A stretch of DNA of 64,000 bases from Geothrix sp. (GCF_020622065.1 NZ_JAHRYQ010000001.1:1240001-1304000), one strand, 5' to 3'; positions 32,508 through 43,023 are shown, counted from the first letter of the stretch. The notes: generated by a model from the letters alone, not told the origin. Translations and numbers: made by a program.

Positions 32508-33368
32508 TCAAGACCGTCGGAGGATGGCCAGGGCCCGCTCCAGTTCAGCCCTCATGGCGGCTGGAGATTCCGCATGGTGGATGCTCCCGTGCCCGGGCAG
32601 CACCCAGGTGAAGTCGAACGCGAGCAGCCTTTCCAGACTGTCAAGCTGGCGCTCCCAGGAGTGCCAATTGTAGGCCTTGGAGGCAGATAGCCGGCGTTTG
32701 TCCGGGTTCCACCAGAGGTGATCCCCCGTGAAGAGGAAGTCCCGGTAAAGCAGGCAGACGCTTCCGGCCGAGTGGCCGGGGGTGGGGATCAGCAGCAGGT
32801 CCTCCGCCAGGGCGACGGATGCCTCGCCGTCCACGAGGCGCTCCATGCCCATGAAGCCGTCGGCCTGGTGCATGACGCGCTCGCAGCCGAACCGCTTGCG
32901 ATAGGACTCGTGGTCCGCCACATCGTCCTGATGGCTGAGAACCAGCATGGCCACGCCGCCCAGGGCCTCGAGGCTCTTCATGAGGGGCTCGGCGGCCCGG
33001 GGCGAATCCATGAGGACATTGCCAGCTGGTCGGCGGATCAGGTAGCTCCAGGCCCCGAAGCTCTTCTCGCTGGTGTAGCCGCAGAAGAAGACATCCTCGG
33101 CCAGGGGATGGGGAAAGGCCTGGGCGGCGGCCGCAAGGTCCGCCTTGTCGTCGGTTCCGATGGATCCCACAGGGCAGGCCACCAGGGCCATGGAGGCCCG
33201 CATCCGCGCCAGGGCATCACAGGGCTGGGTGTGGACCTTCGCATGGTCGCCGCCATCCCCGAAAGTCTCCGGCGCGAACTGATAGCAGGTGCCGCAGTCG
33301 ATGCAGGTGCGATCCACGAAGAAGGAACCCGGAATGTTGTCGGGATGGGCATCGGTGCGTCGGGCCAT
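32508..33368 (-). CDS. ferredoxin-metallo-beta-lactamase fold fusion protein
   Basis: A 286-residue protein. The first 75 residues are a single-cluster ferredoxin: CIDCGTCYQFAPETF followed by VACPVGSIG, giving four cysteines for one [4Fe-4S] cluster. Residues about 85-286 are a metallo-beta-lactamase fold in which the usual HxHxDH reads LSHQDDVADH, followed by PTPGHSAGSVCLL and VLPGHG. The first histidine position is therefore SHQDD, with H-x-D-D-x-x-D-H rather than HxHxDH. Similar ferredoxin-MBL proteins exist in bacteria and plants, mostly of unknown reaction. It is 23 bases after the aldo/keto reductase gene in a redox gene set. Confidence 0.88.
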   Translation of the reverse strand: MARRTDAHPDNIPGSFFVDRTCIDCGTCYQFAPETFGDGGDHAKVHTQPCDALARMRASMALVACPVGSIGTDDKADLAAAAQAFPHPLAEDVFFCGYTSEKSFGAWSYLIRRPAGNVLMDSPRAAEPLMKSLEALGGVAMLVLSHQDDVADHESYRKRFGCERVMHQADGFMGMERLVDGEASVALAEDLLLIPTPGHSAGSVCLLYRDFLFTGDHLWWNPDKRRLSASKAYNWHSWERQLDSLERLLAFDFTWVLPGHGSIHHAESPAAMRAELERALAILRRS

Positions 33369-33391
33369 GAACCCTCCGTTCCTTCGATGCC

Positions 33392-34381
<990 letters not shown>

Positions 34382-34417
34382 GAAACCTCCTTCGCGCTTG
34401 ATGCGCATGAGAAAGGC

Positions 34418-34493
34418 TTACCACCAAGACACCAAGGCACCAAGAACCGCGCAAGCCATCGCTCGTGCTTTTCCTGGTGCCTTGGTGGTGAAC
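34418..34493. repeat. CACCAAG-type inverted repeat
   Basis: The left arm contains three CACCAAG units (34422-34444) and the right arm carries the complementary CTTGGTG-type sequence (34475-34490). ACCAAGGCACCA at 34431-34442 pairs exactly with TGGTGCCTTGGT at 34475-34486. It fills the 146-base gap between the nitroreductase and aldo/keto reductase genes. It may be a dispersed intergenic repeat, or a hairpin limiting readthrough. Confidence 0.75.
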
Positions 34494-34527
34494 GCTTCTT
34501 CTTCCGAGGAATGCCGGACGGGTCGGA

Positions 34528-35178
34528 TCAGCGGTGCTCGATCACATCCTTGGCTTCGAAGCGAACCTTGGGCGTGCTCGCATACTTGTCATCCGCCGCG
34601 CGATATCCCAGGGGGCAGGCGCTGATGGTGGTGTAGCCGGTGCCTTTGAGCCCGAGGATCTCATCGTACTTGGCGGGCTCGATGCCCTCGAAGGGGCAGG
34701 CATCCACGCCGAGGAGGGCGGCGGAGGTCATGAGGTTGCCCAGGGCGATGTAGGTCTGGCGGGCCGCCCACTCATGGATGACGGCGTGGCGGGGCCCCTT
34801 CACGAGGTCGCCCATCATGTAGCCCTTGTAACCGGCGAGGCTCTCCGGAGTGACGCCGCGAACCTCGGCGATGCGGGCGATGAAGCGGTCGACATCGGCC
34901 TCGGTGATGTCCTGCTTGGCCGTGAGGACCACCAGGTGGCTGCAGTCTTCCACCTGGGATTGGTTCCAGGAGGCGGGCCGCAGCTTGGCCTTGAGGGCGG
35001 GGTCGGTGACCACGATGAACTTCCAGGGCTGCAGGCCGTAGCTGGAGGGCGTGAGGATCAGTGACGCTTCGAGCGCGGCCCAGTCGGCCGGGGAAATCGG
35101 CTTCGTGGGATCGAACTTCTTGGTGGCGTAGCGCCAGTTGAGTTGTCGGAGCAGGCTTTCGCCGGAGATGGTGCTCAT
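34528..35178 (-). CDS. NAD(P)H-dependent oxidoreductase, nitroreductase family
   Basis: A 216-residue FMN enzyme of the NfsB/FRP type. Visible features are RYATKKFDPTKPIS near the N-terminus for FMN phosphate binding, SSYGLQPWKFIVV, ARQTYIALGNLMTSAALLGVD, and a C-terminal ACPLGYRAADDKY. Such enzymes reduce nitroaromatics, quinones or flavins with NAD(P)H as a homodimer. It is 29 bases downstream of the thioredoxin gene in the HxlR-linked set. The start ATG 35176-35178 gives the standard length; the upstream frame is the thioredoxin shadow. Confidence 0.93.
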   Translation of the reverse strand: MSTISGESLLRQLNWRYATKKFDPTKPISPADWAALEASLILTPSSYGLQPWKFIVVTDPALKAKLRPASWNQSQVEDCSHLVVLTAKQDITEADVDRFIARIAEVRGVTPESLAGYKGYMMGDLVKGPRHAVIHEWAARQTYIALGNLMTSAALLGVDACPFEGIEPAKYDEILGLKGTGYTTISACPLGYRAADDKYASTPKVRFEAKDVIEHR

Positions 35179-35207
35179 GGATGCCTCAGATCGGGGGTGG
35201 AGATGAA

Positions 35208-35528
35208 TCAGATCGCCTGCTGAATGCGGGCCCGCAGCTGATCGATGGGGAGGGCCCCCACGATGCGGTCCAGGGGCTTGCCGTCCTTGAAGATCACGAG
35301 GGTCGGCATGCTCAGGACATCGTACTGCTCGGAGAGCGGCGTGAAGTCGTCCACATTCAGTTTGGCGAAGGCGGCCTTGCCCTGGAATTCCGCGGCAAGG
35401 ATCTCGGTCACGGGGGCCAGTTCCCGGCAGGGTGCGCACCAGGGAGCCCAGAAATCCACAACGGTGAGGCCCTTGGCCACGGCGTCGGGGAAGGTGGCAT
35501 CGGTCAGGTGCTGGATGAGGTCGGACAT
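35208..35528 (-). CDS. thioredoxin
   Basis: A 106-residue thioredoxin with the redox-active site FWAPWCAPCRELAPV and the conserved cis-proline in LSMPTLVIFKDGKP. It reduces protein disulphides in the cytoplasm. AGGAG lies six bases before the ATG. The open frame continues upstream but crosses a 28-base hairpin (35547-35574), so the short start is preferred. It sits between the quinone reductase and nitroreductase genes, consistent with a role in repairing thiols after electrophile damage. It could be a specialised thioredoxin in addition to the main one. Confidence 0.95.
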   Translation of the reverse strand: MSDLIQHLTDATFPDAVAKGLTVVDFWAPWCAPCRELAPVTEILAAEFQGKAAFAKLNVDDFTPLSEQYDVLSMPTLVIFKDGKPLDRIVGALPIDQLRARIQQAI

Positions 35529-35546
35529 GCCGGAACTCCTGTGGAG

Positions 35547-35574
35547 ACCTTCCAGATTAACGGATCTGGAAGGT
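35547..35574. repeat. hairpin between the quinone reductase and thioredoxin genes
   Basis: ACCTTCCAGAT and ATCTGGAAGGT are perfect 11-base arms around a six-base loop. No T run follows on the minus strand, so it is a weak terminator, processing site or stabilising structure rather than a clear stop. It may adjust how much thioredoxin is made relative to the first gene. Confidence 0.6.
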
Positions 35575-35599
35575 TTCTCGGTCATGACATTATCCCCCT

Positions 35600-36151
35600 T
35601 CAGGCGCCCTTGGCCCAGCGCGCCGTGGCGGAGGCGAGGCGCTGGCCGAGGAGTTCGGCGCTCCTGCGGTCCGCCAGGTTGGGCTCGACCTCGGGGGCCA
35701 CCTGGCCCGCCTGGGCCATGAGGCCGGTGTAGCTGCCGAGGCGGTTGATACCCTCCTCGTTGTAGGGCAGTTCGGCGTTGCCGATCCACACCATGCCGTG
35801 CTGCATGGCGAAGATCATCAGGGACTGGAGGGTGTTCAGCTTGTCGCCGCTGGGGCTGCCGCTGATGGTGAAACCGGCGGCCAGCTTGTCCTTCCACTTC
35901 CGCTCGCTCCAGGGCTTGGAGCTGGCGTCCATGAAGGTCTTGAAGGGGCCGCTGACATTGCCCATGTAGGTGGGGCTGCCGAAGATGATGGCGTCCGCGG
36001 CTTCCAGGTCCGCCCAGTGGGCATCAACCTCCTCGACGGGAACCAGCAGGACCTTGGTGCCGGGGATGGCCTCCGCGCCGGCCTTCACGCTCTCGGCCAC
36101 CACCTTGGTGTGGCCGTAGCCGCTGTGGAACACGATGGAAATCTGGCTCAT
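35600..36151 (-). CDS. flavodoxin-like NAD(P)H:quinone oxidoreductase (WrbA-like)
   Basis: A 183-residue flavodoxin-fold protein. The FMN phosphate loop is FHSGYGHTKVVAESV at the N-terminus. FGSPTYMGNVSGPFKTFMD and the AGFTISGSPSGDK segment are characteristic of the WrbA/NQO family, which reduces quinones by two electrons to avoid radical formation. AAGGAGATA precedes the ATG at 36151. It is the first minus-strand gene facing the divergent HxlR regulator, 106 bases away, which makes it the most likely direct target of that regulator. Thioredoxin, nitroreductase and aldo/keto reductase genes follow. Confidence 0.92.
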   Translation of the reverse strand: MSQISIVFHSGYGHTKVVAESVKAGAEAIPGTKVLLVPVEEVDAHWADLEAADAIIFGSPTYMGNVSGPFKTFMDASSKPWSERKWKDKLAAGFTISGSPSGDKLNTLQSLMIFAMQHGMVWIGNAELPYNEEGINRLGSYTGLMAQAGQVAPEVEPNLADRRSAELLGQRLASATARWAKGA

Positions 36152-36227
36152 CTCTTATCTCCTTTTCGGGTGCTTGCATTCACTTCGCCCGTGATCCAGA
36201 CTTTAGATGCTTACGATCGAAAAGAAA

Positions 36228-36254
36228 GTAGGCACTAATTTGGAAGGTAGGCAC
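36228..36254. promoter_or_regulatory. paired GTAGGCAC repeats, probable HxlR operator
   Basis: Two identical octamers GTAGGCAC occur at 36228-36235 and 36247-36254, 19 bases apart start to start, close to two helical turns. They lie between the divergent quinone reductase and HxlR genes and overlap the likely HxlR promoter (TTACGA, 17 bases, ACTAAT). The second copy ends four bases before the HxlR start codon. Binding by HxlR is inferred. Confidence 0.6.
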
Positions 36255-36257
36255 CCA

Positions 36258-36656
36258 ATGGTAAGTAAACCGTGTTCCCTCGCTCCCAATGTCCTCAGCG
36301 CCCAGTGTCCGACTCGGCAGGCGCTGGATCTCATCGCGGACAAGTGGACGACCCTGCTCATCTACCTCCTGTCGAAGGGGAAGCAGCGCTATGGCGACCT
36401 CCATCGTCAGGTGGGCGGCATCAGCCAGAAGATGCTCACCCAGACGCTGCGCAAGCTGGAGCGGGATGGCCTCGTCACGCGCCATGTCTTCCCCGAGGTG
36501 CCGCCCCGCACGGAATACGAGCTGACGAAGCTGGGCCACACGCTCATCGGGCCCCTGGGCGCCCTCTGCGAGTGGGCGGGTACACACCTGTCGGAGCTGG
36601 AGCAGGCCCGCAAGCGCTATGACCACCTCCAGAAGAAGGCCGCGCTCAGCGCCTGA
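36258..36656 (+). CDS. HxlR-family winged-helix regulator
   Basis: A 132-residue DNA-binding protein. The conserved core QALDLIADKWTTLLIYLL, then GGISQKMLTQTLRKLERDGLVTR and the wing PRTEYELTKLG, is HxlR/MarR-like. Two cysteines lie near the N-terminus (CSLAPNVLSAQCPTRQA). In YodB and QorR-type members, a Cys in this place senses quinones or diamide, so a redox switch is plausible. It is divergent from the flavodoxin-like quinone reductase gene. I chose ATG 36258 rather than 36207 because the longer form would include its own probable operator. Its last 11 bases overlap the convergent mocA-like gene. Confidence 0.92.
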   Translation: MVSKPCSLAPNVLSAQCPTRQALDLIADKWTTLLIYLLSKGKQRYGDLHRQVGGISQKMLTQTLRKLERDGLVTRHVFPEVPPRTEYELTKLGHTLIGPLGALCEWAGTHLSELEQARKRYDHLQKKAALSA

Positions 36657-37200
36657 AGCGCTTCAGATCTGCGGGCGTGTCCAGGTCCGCAGATCCGCCC
36701 GGAAAGGGCAGGGCGGTCGCCCCCTCGCGCAGGAGGATGGCCTTGGCGCCCCGATCTCCGCGCAGGGCCAGCAGATCGGGGAAGAGGCGTCGGGGCAGCA
36801 CCGCGGGGACTCCGAGGGTGCCTTCGTAGGCGCAGGCGGCGGGCCGGCTGGGATCGGCGGCGGCCAGGGCCAGGAGGCGCCTGAGCAGGGCCGCGTCCAC
36901 CTCGACTTGATCCACTGCCAGGATCAGCACAGCTTCCACCGCCAGGGGCAGGGCGGCGATGCCTGTGCGGAGGGAGCTGGCCATGCCCTCGGCCGCCTGG
37001 GGGTTGGGGAGGAACTGCACCCCCTCGACGCCAGGGCCCGGGTCGCCTTCCCCGATGATGGCCACCACGGGCGCACAGCCGGCCTCCAGGGCCACCCGCG
37101 CGGCCCGGCGGAGCAGGGTGTCTCCGCCAATTAGGAGCTGGGCTTTCGGTCCGCCCATGCGACGGCCCGCTCCCGCCGCCAGGATCACGGCGGCGATCAT
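36646..37200 (-). CDS. mocA: molybdenum cofactor nucleotidyltransferase (MocA-like)
   Basis: A 184-residue nucleotidyltransferase. The N-terminal pattern VILAAGAGRRMGGPKAQLLIGG is the NTP-binding loop of the MobA-like family, and VDQVEVD supplies the metal-binding acidic residues. MocA attaches CMP to the molybdenum cofactor to give MCD, used by xanthine-dehydrogenase-type enzymes. The stop of xdhC overlaps its start by four bases. Placement beside xdhC and two molybdenum hydroxylases makes this activity far more likely than other NTP transferases. Cofactor insertion is shared with XdhC. The gene overlaps hxlR by 11 bases, convergently. Confidence 0.9.
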   Translation of the reverse strand: MIAAVILAAGAGRRMGGPKAQLLIGGDTLLRRAARVALEAGCAPVVAIIGEGDPGPGVEGVQFLPNPQAAEGMASSLRTGIAALPLAVEAVLILAVDQVEVDAALLRRLLALAAADPSRPAACAYEGTLGVPAVLPRRLFPDLLALRGDRGAKAILLREGATALPFPGGSADLDTPADLKRFRR

Positions 37201-38174
37201 GAGGTCGACACGGCCGTCCGGGTCGCCCGGAGAGAGCCGCCCGTGCGGCCTCGGAAACGGGCTTGGATCTCCGCCAGCACGGCGAGGGCGATGGTGCCGG
37301 GATCCTCCGCTCCGAGGTCCAGGCCCACGGGGCTGTGAAGGCGATCTCCACAGTGGAGGCCTTCGGAGGCCAGCTCGGCCACCATCTTGGCGCTGCGGGC
37401 CCGGCTGCCCATGAGGCCGAGATAGGGGGCGCTGGAGTTCGCGAGCAGGCGCAGGGCCTCCAGGTCCTTCAGGTAGTTGTGGGTCATCAGCACCACGGCG
37501 CTGTGCGCGTCCAGCCCGAGATCCGGGATCCGCTGCGTGGGGTGGCCCGCGAGAACCCGGCTGGCCTCGGGGAAGCGCTCGGGGCGGGCGAAGGCCGGGC
37601 GGTGATCCAGCAAACCCACCCGCCAGCCGAGTTCCTTCGCGAGGCGCACCAGGGGGCGGCTGTCATCGCTGGCGCCCAGGATCCAGAGGGCGATGGGAGG
37701 GGGGATGACCTCCAGGATTTCCCCCGCGCCGGCGATGTCCCCGTCGTCCAGGCGGCGGCGCGGGAAGCCCTCGCCGATGGCGGTGGTCATCCGGAGGGTG
37801 CGCCGGTGGCGGAGCACCGCCTCGGCCCAGCCCACCCAGACCGGCGGCGAGGCGGGGGCGAGCCGCTCCACCAGGATGTCCAGGACCCCTTCGCACCCGC
37901 TGCCGCTGCCCCAGACGAGGTCCGCCTCGCCCCGGAGATCGTAGCGGAGCAGGCGCGGAACGCCGTCGGCCAGCACCTCCCGGGCCCGGGCCAGGACCTC
38001 GCCCTCCAGGCAACCCCCGCTGAGGGAGCCCCGCAGCACCTGCTCGCCATCGGTGAGCAGCCGTGAGCCGGGCCGCCGGTAGCTGGAGCCTTCGACGCGA
38101 AGCAGGGTGGCCAGAGCCAGCGGCGTCGCCTGTTCCCGGATGAGGGCCAGGATGTCCTGCAATTCTTTGTGCAT
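37197..38174 (-). CDS. xdhC: XdhC-family molybdenum cofactor insertion protein
   Basis: A 325-residue protein of the XdhC/CoxF family that binds sulphurated molybdenum cofactor and delivers it to molybdenum hydroxylases. The N-terminal XdhC domain has LRVEGSSYRRPGSRLL and GSLSGGCLEGEVL. The C-terminal Rossmann domain reads LWILGASDDSRPLVRLA and GRVGLLDHRP-like segments. Most of the length is standard. ATG 38172-38174 opens MHKELQDIL. It is followed, with a four-base overlap, by mocA and preceded by the first molybdenum hydroxylase gene, seven bases away. This supports one transcript for cofactor maturation and enzymes. Confidence 0.92.
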   Translation of the reverse strand: MHKELQDILALIREQATPLALATLLRVEGSSYRRPGSRLLTDGEQVLRGSLSGGCLEGEVLARAREVLADGVPRLLRYDLRGEADLVWGSGSGCEGVLDILVERLAPASPPVWVGWAEAVLRHRRTLRMTTAIGEGFPRRRLDDGDIAGAGEILEVIPPPIALWILGASDDSRPLVRLAKELGWRVGLLDHRPAFARPERFPEASRVLAGHPTQRIPDLGLDAHSAVVLMTHNYLKDLEALRLLANSSAPYLGLMGSRARSAKMVAELASEGLHCGDRLHSPVGLDLGAEDPGTIALAVLAEIQARFRGRTGGSLRATRTAVSTS

Positions 38175-38181
38175 TCCAGGA

Positions 38182-40332
38182 TTATGCCTTGCGGAGCGCC
38201 GGAGGGAGGAGCGGCAGGCTCCGCATGCGTTTGCCGGTGGCGGCGAACACGGCATTGCCCACGGCCGGGGCCAGGGGCGGCAGGCCAGGTTCTCCTACGC
38301 CGCCTGGGGGCAGATCGCTGGGCACGAAGTGGACCTCCACCTTGGGCATGGACGGCAGCAGGAGGATGGGGTGTTCCGAGAAGCTGGAGGCGGTCACGCG
38401 GCCATCCTTGAGGGTGATCTCGTCGTAGAGGGCGGCGCTCAGGCCGAAGGCGATGCCGCCTTCCATCTGGCCCTTCACATTCCGCGGGTTCAGCACCTGG
38501 CCGCAGTCCACGGCGCAGACCACGCGGTGCACACGGATCCCGCCGCCGGCCTTGGCTTCCACCTCGGCCACCTGGGCCACATAGGTGCCGCAGTCGAGGT
38601 AGGCATGGGCCGCGATGCCCCGGCCCCAGCCCTTGGGGAGCTTCCGCTTCCGCCACCCGGCCTTGTCCGCGGCCAGCTCCAGCACCGCGCGATAGCGCGC
38701 GGGATCGAACTCGTGTTGGCCCAGTTTCAGCGGGGCCTTCGGAAGGTTCTGGAGGCGGAAGTCCAGGGGATCCTTGCCGGCGGCGTGGGCCAGCTCGTCC
38801 AGGAAGCACTCGGTGACGAAGGGGTTGAAGCTGGCGGGCACGGCGCGCCAGAACCAGACAGGGACGGGCGTGTCACTCTGACCCCATTCCACATGGAGGT
38901 TGGGGATGTCGTAGGGGAGGTCCGCGGCCCCGGCCAACTCCACGGCCTCGGGAGGCCAGGGGAAGTGGTTCGAAGCGGCGATGGAGGGGCCGGCGAACCG
39001 GTGCATCCAGGCCACGGGCCGGCCCTTCGCATCCAGACCTGCCTCCAGTTCGTGGAGGGTGGCGGGGCGGTAGCCGTCGTGCTGGAAGTCGTCGGGGCGC
39101 GTCCACTGCACCTTCACGGGGGTGCCCACGGCCTTGGAGCAGGCCACGGCATCGAGGACGAAGTCGGCCATGGCCCGGCGCCCGAAGCCGCCGCCCGCCA
39201 AGGTGACCTGGATCTCGATGCGGTCCGCCTTCAGGCCCGTGAGCCTCTCCACGAAGGGCAGGGCCATGCCCGCGGCCTGGGTGGGGGCCCAGATCATGCA
39301 GCGGTCCGGCCTGACATCGGCCACGGCGACCATGGGCTCCATGGTGGCGTGGGCCAGGAAGGGAGCGTCATAGGTGGCCTTGATCCGCTTGGCGGCCTTG
39401 GGCAGGGCCCGGGCGGCATCGCCCACCTCGCGCACCGTTTTGCCGGGGGACTTGAGCCGCTCCTCGAACTGCCGGCGGAGGGCGGCGCTGTCCAGCTTCG
39501 CGGCCGGCCCCTCGTCCCACTGCACCTTGAGCGCCTCGCGGCCCGCGAAGGCCGCCCAGGTGTCCTCGCCGAAGACGGCCACGCCGCTGGGGACCTCCAG
39601 CACCTGTTTCACGCCGGGCACCTTCAGGGCCGCGGAGGCGTCGAAGGATTTCACCTTGCCGCCGAAGACCGGACAGCGTTCGATGCTGGCCACCAGCATG
39701 CCGGGCAGGTGGAGATCCGTGGCGAACTGGGCCCTCCCGGTGACGAGGTCCGGGCCGTCCACGCGAGCCACATTCCGGCCGAGGATGCGGAAGTCCTTCG
39801 CGGCCTTCAAGGGCGGGTCGGCCGGGACCGGGAGCTTCGAGGCCCGGGCCGCCAGCTCGCCGTAGTCCAGGCTCCGCTGCGTGGGCGGATGCTGGATGCG
39901 GCCCCCGCGGGCCTGGCACTCGGCCTTCGGTGCGCCCCAGGTGTCAGCCGCAGCCTGCAGAAGCATCTCCCGGGCCTGGGCGCCCACCTTGCGGAGCGCC
40001 ATCGTGGTGCTGCGGGTGGTCTGGCTGCCGCCGGTGACGCCGAGGTCGCCGAAGCGCGGCGCGGTGGAGGCCTGGAGGACCTTCACCCGGGACCAGTCCG
40101 CCTCCAGCTCCTCGGCGATGGTCATGGCCATGCTGGTGCGCACGCCTTGGCCGATCTCGGTTCGCGTGGCCCAGACGGTGACGGTGCCATCGGGATCGAT
40201 CCGCAGCATGCCGTTGGGTTCGAAGGCGGGGGCTGGCGTCGGGGTGGCGGCGCCCTTCAGCTTCACCGGCAAGGTGAAGGCCAGGGTGAGCGCGCCCGTG
40301 GTCTTGAGGAAGTCACGGCGGGTGGTGCTCAT
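38182..40332 (-). CDS. molybdenum hydroxylase large subunit (IorB-like), copy 1
   Basis: A 716-residue Mo-binding subunit of the xanthine oxidase family. A twin-arginine-like start, [13 protein letters not shown], suggests export. The sequence has the two-part aldehyde oxidase layout of IorB/CoxL-like proteins, with [21 protein letters not shown], the [12 protein letters not shown] glycine-rich Mo-binding region, and a C-terminal [15 protein letters not shown] segment with conserved [19 protein letters not shown]. IorB-type enzymes hydroxylate N-heterocycles or oxidise aldehydes. The start overlaps the stop of the Fe-S gene by four bases. Substrate not readable. It is the downstream of two tandem copies, about half alike to the other in the motifs I compared. 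Confidence 0.92.
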   Translation of the reverse strand: MSTTRRDFLKTTGALTLAFTLPVKLKGAATPTPAPAFEPNGMLRIDPDGTVTVWATRTEIGQGVRTSMAMTIAEELEADWSRVKVLQASTAPRFGDLGVTGGSQTTRSTTMALRKVGAQAREMLLQAAADTWGAPKAECQARGGRIQHPPTQRSLDYGELAARASKLPVPADPPLKAAKDFRILGRNVARVDGPDLVTGRAQFATDLHLPGMLVASIERCPVFGGKVKSFDASAALKVPGVKQVLEVPSGVAVFGEDTWAAFAGREALKVQWDEGPAAKLDSAALRRQFEERLKSPGKTVREVGDAARALPKAAKRIKATYDAPFLAHATMEPMVAVADVRPDRCMIWAPTQAAGMALPFVERLTGLKADRIEIQVTLAGGGFGRRAMADFVLDAVACSKAVGTPVKVQWTRPDDFQHDGYRPATLHELEAGLDAKGRPVAWMHRFAGPSIAASNHFPWPPEAVELAGAADLPYDIPNLHVEWGQSDTPVPVWFWRAVPASFNPFVTECFLDELAHAAGKDPLDFRLQNLPKAPLKLGQHEFDPARYRAVLELAADKAGWRKRKLPKGWGRGIAAHAYLDCGTYVAQVAEVEAKAGGGIRVHRVVCAVDCGQVLNPRNVKGQMEGGIAFGLSAALYDEITLKDGRVTASSFSEHPILLLPSMPKVEVHFVPSDLPPGGVGEPGLPPLAPAVGNAVFAATGKRMRSLPLLPPALRKA

Positions 40333-40802
40333 GGTGCCACCTCCTTCCCCCGGCCCGCGGCCAGGTGGATGGCCTCGCGGATCCTCAGGTAGGTGCCACA
40401 GCGGCACACATTCTCCCCCATGGCCTGGTCGATGTCCCGGTCCGTGGGCTTCGGATGCTTGGCCAGCAGGGCCGCGGCGGTCATGATCTGGCCGGTCTGG
40501 CAGTAGCCGCACTGGGACACATCCGCCTCGATCCAGGCCTTCTGCAGGGGGTGGGTCCCACGGGGATCCAGACCCTCGATGGTGGTGATGCGCTGGGATC
40601 CGACATCGCCCACGGGGGTGATGCAGGACCGGGCCGGCTCCCCGCCCAGGTGCACGGTGCAGGCGCCGCAGAGGCCCTGACCGCATCCGAACTTGGTGCC
40701 GGTGAGCTTGAGGCGGTCGCGAAGCACCCATAGCAGCGGCATGTCCGGGGACGCCTCCACTGTATGCGAGCGGCCATTGACCGACAGGGTGAACACCGCC
40801 AT
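40329..40802 (-). CDS. [2Fe-2S] small subunit of molybdenum hydroxylase, copy 1
   Basis: A 157-residue electron-transfer subunit with two [2Fe-2S] clusters. C40, C45, C48 and C60 bind the plant-type cluster ([15 protein letters not shown]). C98, C101, C133 and C135 bind the second ([10 protein letters not shown] and CRCGTY). This is the IorA/CoxS/XdhC-small-subunit family. It passes electrons from the Mo centre, typically to a cytochrome or quinone, since no FAD subunit is present here. It is coupled by a four-base overlap to the large-subunit gene. Confidence 0.96.
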   Translation of the reverse strand: MAVFTLSVNGRSHTVEASPDMPLLWVLRDRLKLTGTKFGCGQGLCGACTVHLGGEPARSCITPVGDVGSQRITTIEGLDPRGTHPLQKAWIEADVSQCGYCQTGQIMTAAALLAKHPKPTDRDIDQAMGENVCRCGTYLRIREAIHLAAGRGKEVAP

Positions 40803-40875
40803 GGGGCACCTCCGGATGTGGGATGGTCGCCATCATCCTACATCCGGTGTGAAGACAGGTGTCGAACCGGAAAAA

Positions 40876-43023
40876 CTAGATTCGGCCACCCTCCAAAGGC
40901 ACCTTCCGGATCCGCTTTCCCGTGGCCGAGAAGACGGCGTTCAGCACCGCGGGAATGGCGATGGGCACCGGTGGTTCGCCCATGCCGGAGGGGGCTTCGA
41001 CGCTGGGCACCACATGGGTCTCCACGGCAGGCATGTCCTCGAGCCGCAGCAGGGGGAAGTCCTGGAAGGCCGTCTGCTGGGCCTGGCCCTTGTCGAAGGT
41101 GACGGCCGTGAACAGGGCCGACAGGCCGAAGGCGATGCCGCCTTCAATCTGCGCTTCGAGGCCCGCCGGATTCACCACGAGCCCGCAGTCCACGGCGCAG
41201 GTGACCTTGTGGATGCGGAGCCGCCCCTTCGTCACCGACACCTCGGCCACCTGGGCGGCATAGGTGCGGCCATCATAGGCATGGCAGGCGAGACCAAGGC
41301 CATGGCCGACCGGCAGTTTCCGGCCCCAGCCCGCCTGGGCGGCGACCACCTCCAGCACCTTCCGGAGGCGTCGGATGTCGGCCTCTTCGCGGCCGAACTT
41401 GACCAGGCCGCGGTCACCGAGCAGGTCGAGGCGGAGCTTGAGGGGATCCCGGCCGAGGGCATGGGCCACTTCATCGAGGAAGCACTCCCGGGCGAAGACA
41501 TTGGGCACGATCTGGATGCCGCGCCACCAGCCCAGGGGCGTGGGGACTTCCACCTCGGCGAAATCCACCGCGATGGCGGGAACGGCATAGGGCGTGTCCA
41601 AAGCGCCGTTGGCCTCCACGGCGGCCTGGGCCGGGACTTTCTGGCCTCCGGTCCAGGACCTCATGACGGCTGGGCCGGCGATGCGATGGGCCCAGGCGGT
41701 GAGGGCGCCGGAGGCGTCGAGGCCCGCCCTTAGGCGGTGGAGGGTGGCGGGGTGGAAGAGGTCGTGGCGGAAATCGTCCTCCCGGTCCCACACCACCTGC
41801 ACGGGGCCGCCGCCCATGGCCTTGGCCACCTGGACGGCCTCGGTGCTGAAGTCCGTGCCGAGGCGGCGGCCGAAGCCCCCGCCAATGAGGGGCACAGTCA
41901 CCTTCATCTGCTCGGTCTTGAGGCCGACGGCCGCCGCGGCCCGCTCCTGGGCGCGGTTCGCGGACTGGCTCCCCACCCACATCTCGGCGCTGTCCGCATG
42001 CATCACCGCAGTCGCGTTCATGGGTTCGACGGTGGCATGGGCCTGGTAGGGGAAGCTGTAATCCGCCTCCAGCACCCGGGCCGAGGCCGCCAGGGCCTTC
42101 TCCACATCCCCCTCGCGCCGGACCTCGTCGGCGGGGCCCGTGAGCGCTGCCCGGGAGCGCCGCTCCAGATCGGCGGAGCTGAAGGTACGGGCCGGACCCT
42201 CGTCCCAGGTGGTGGTGGCGGCGAGGGCCTCGCGCCCCTTGAAGGCCGCCCAGGTGCTCTCGGCCACGACCGCCAGGCCCGTGGGGACTTCGACCACGGC
42301 CTTCACGCCGCGCACGGCCTTGGCCTTGGCCGCATCCCAGGCCTTGGGCTTCCCGCCGAACACGGGGCAGCGCAGGACGGCGGCGAAGCGTTGGCCGGGC
42401 CGTCGCACATCGAGCCCGAAGATGGCCTTGCCCGTGACGATGGCGGGACCGTCGAACCGGGGGGTCCGCTGGCCCACCAGCCGAAAGTCCGAAGGCTTCT
42501 TGAGCAGGGGATTCTTGGGGACGGGCAGCTTGGCGGCGTCCGCCACGAGGGCGCCGTAGCCCAGATTCTTCCCGCCCGGGCCCAGCACGAAGCCCTTCTC
42601 GGTCCGGCACTGCCCCACGCCCACATTCCATTGGGCGGCGGCGGCGGCCTTCAGCATCTCCCGGGCGGCGGCCCCGACCTTGCGGAGGGCATCCCAGGTG
42701 GTGCTCACGCTGGTGCTGCCGCCGGTCTGCATGCCCTTGAAATCGGGACCCGGCTGGGCGTTCACCACTTCGATCTTCGACCAGTCGAGGTCGAGTTCCT
42801 CGGCCAGGGCCAGGGGCAGGGCCGTGCGCACGCCCTGGCCCATCTCCACCTTCGGCACGGTGATCTGCGCCGTGCCGTCGGGCCTGATGGCTAGGAAGGC
42901 ATTGGGGTGGAAGGCGGTCCTGGCGGGTTCGCCCGGGCCGGGCTTGGCGTCCAGGTGCAGGCCCAGCACCAGGCCTGCGCCGGTGGCGCCGGTCACTTTC
43001 AGGAAGTCGCGGCGGCTGGTCAT
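40876..43023 (-). CDS. molybdenum hydroxylase large subunit (IorB-like), copy 2
   Basis: A 715-residue Mo-binding subunit closely parallel to the copy at 38182 in length and layout. It opens with [17 protein letters not shown], another twin-arginine-like start. [19 protein letters not shown], then [15 protein letters not shown], and the C-terminal [16 protein letters not shown] and [14 protein letters not shown] match the same family. Differences between the copies are spread through the chain, so these are not a very recent duplication. The stop-start overlap with its Fe-S subunit is again four bases. The gap to the downstream Fe-S gene of copy 1 is 73 bases. Substrate is unknown. Confidence 0.92.
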   Translation of the reverse strand: MTSRRDFLKVTGATGAGLVLGLHLDAKPGPGEPARTAFHPNAFLAIRPDGTAQITVPKVEMGQGVRTALPLALAEELDLDWSKIEVVNAQPGPDFKGMQTGGSTSVSTTWDALRKVGAAAREMLKAAAAAQWNVGVGQCRTEKGFVLGPGGKNLGYGALVADAAKLPVPKNPLLKKPSDFRLVGQRTPRFDGPAIVTGKAIFGLDVRRPGQRFAAVLRCPVFGGKPKAWDAAKAKAVRGVKAVVEVPTGLAVVAESTWAAFKGREALAATTTWDEGPARTFSSADLERRSRAALTGPADEVRREGDVEKALAASARVLEADYSFPYQAHATVEPMNATAVMHADSAEMWVGSQSANRAQERAAAAVGLKTEQMKVTVPLIGGGFGRRLGTDFSTEAVQVAKAMGGGPVQVVWDREDDFRHDLFHPATLHRLRAGLDASGALTAWAHRIAGPAVMRSWTGGQKVPAQAAVEANGALDTPYAVPAIAVDFAEVEVPTPLGWWRGIQIVPNVFARECFLDEVAHALGRDPLKLRLDLLGDRGLVKFGREEADIRRLRKVLEVVAAQAGWGRKLPVGHGLGLACHAYDGRTYAAQVAEVSVTKGRLRIHKVTCAVDCGLVVNPAGLEAQIEGGIAFGLSALFTAVTFDKGQAQQTAFQDFPLLRLEDMPAVETHVVPSVEAPSGMGEPPVPIAIPAVLNAVFSATGKRIRKVPLEGGRI

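Noticed and set aside
36207-36257. A longer start for the HxlR gene
   Set aside because: The upstream ATG lacks a ribosome binding site and the extension would contain the repeated GTAGGCAC operator.
38107-40392. A long plus-strand open frame antisense to the molybdenum hydroxylase
   Set aside because: It is low-complexity (rich in G, H, A and L) and mirrors the codons of the well-supported gene on the other strand.
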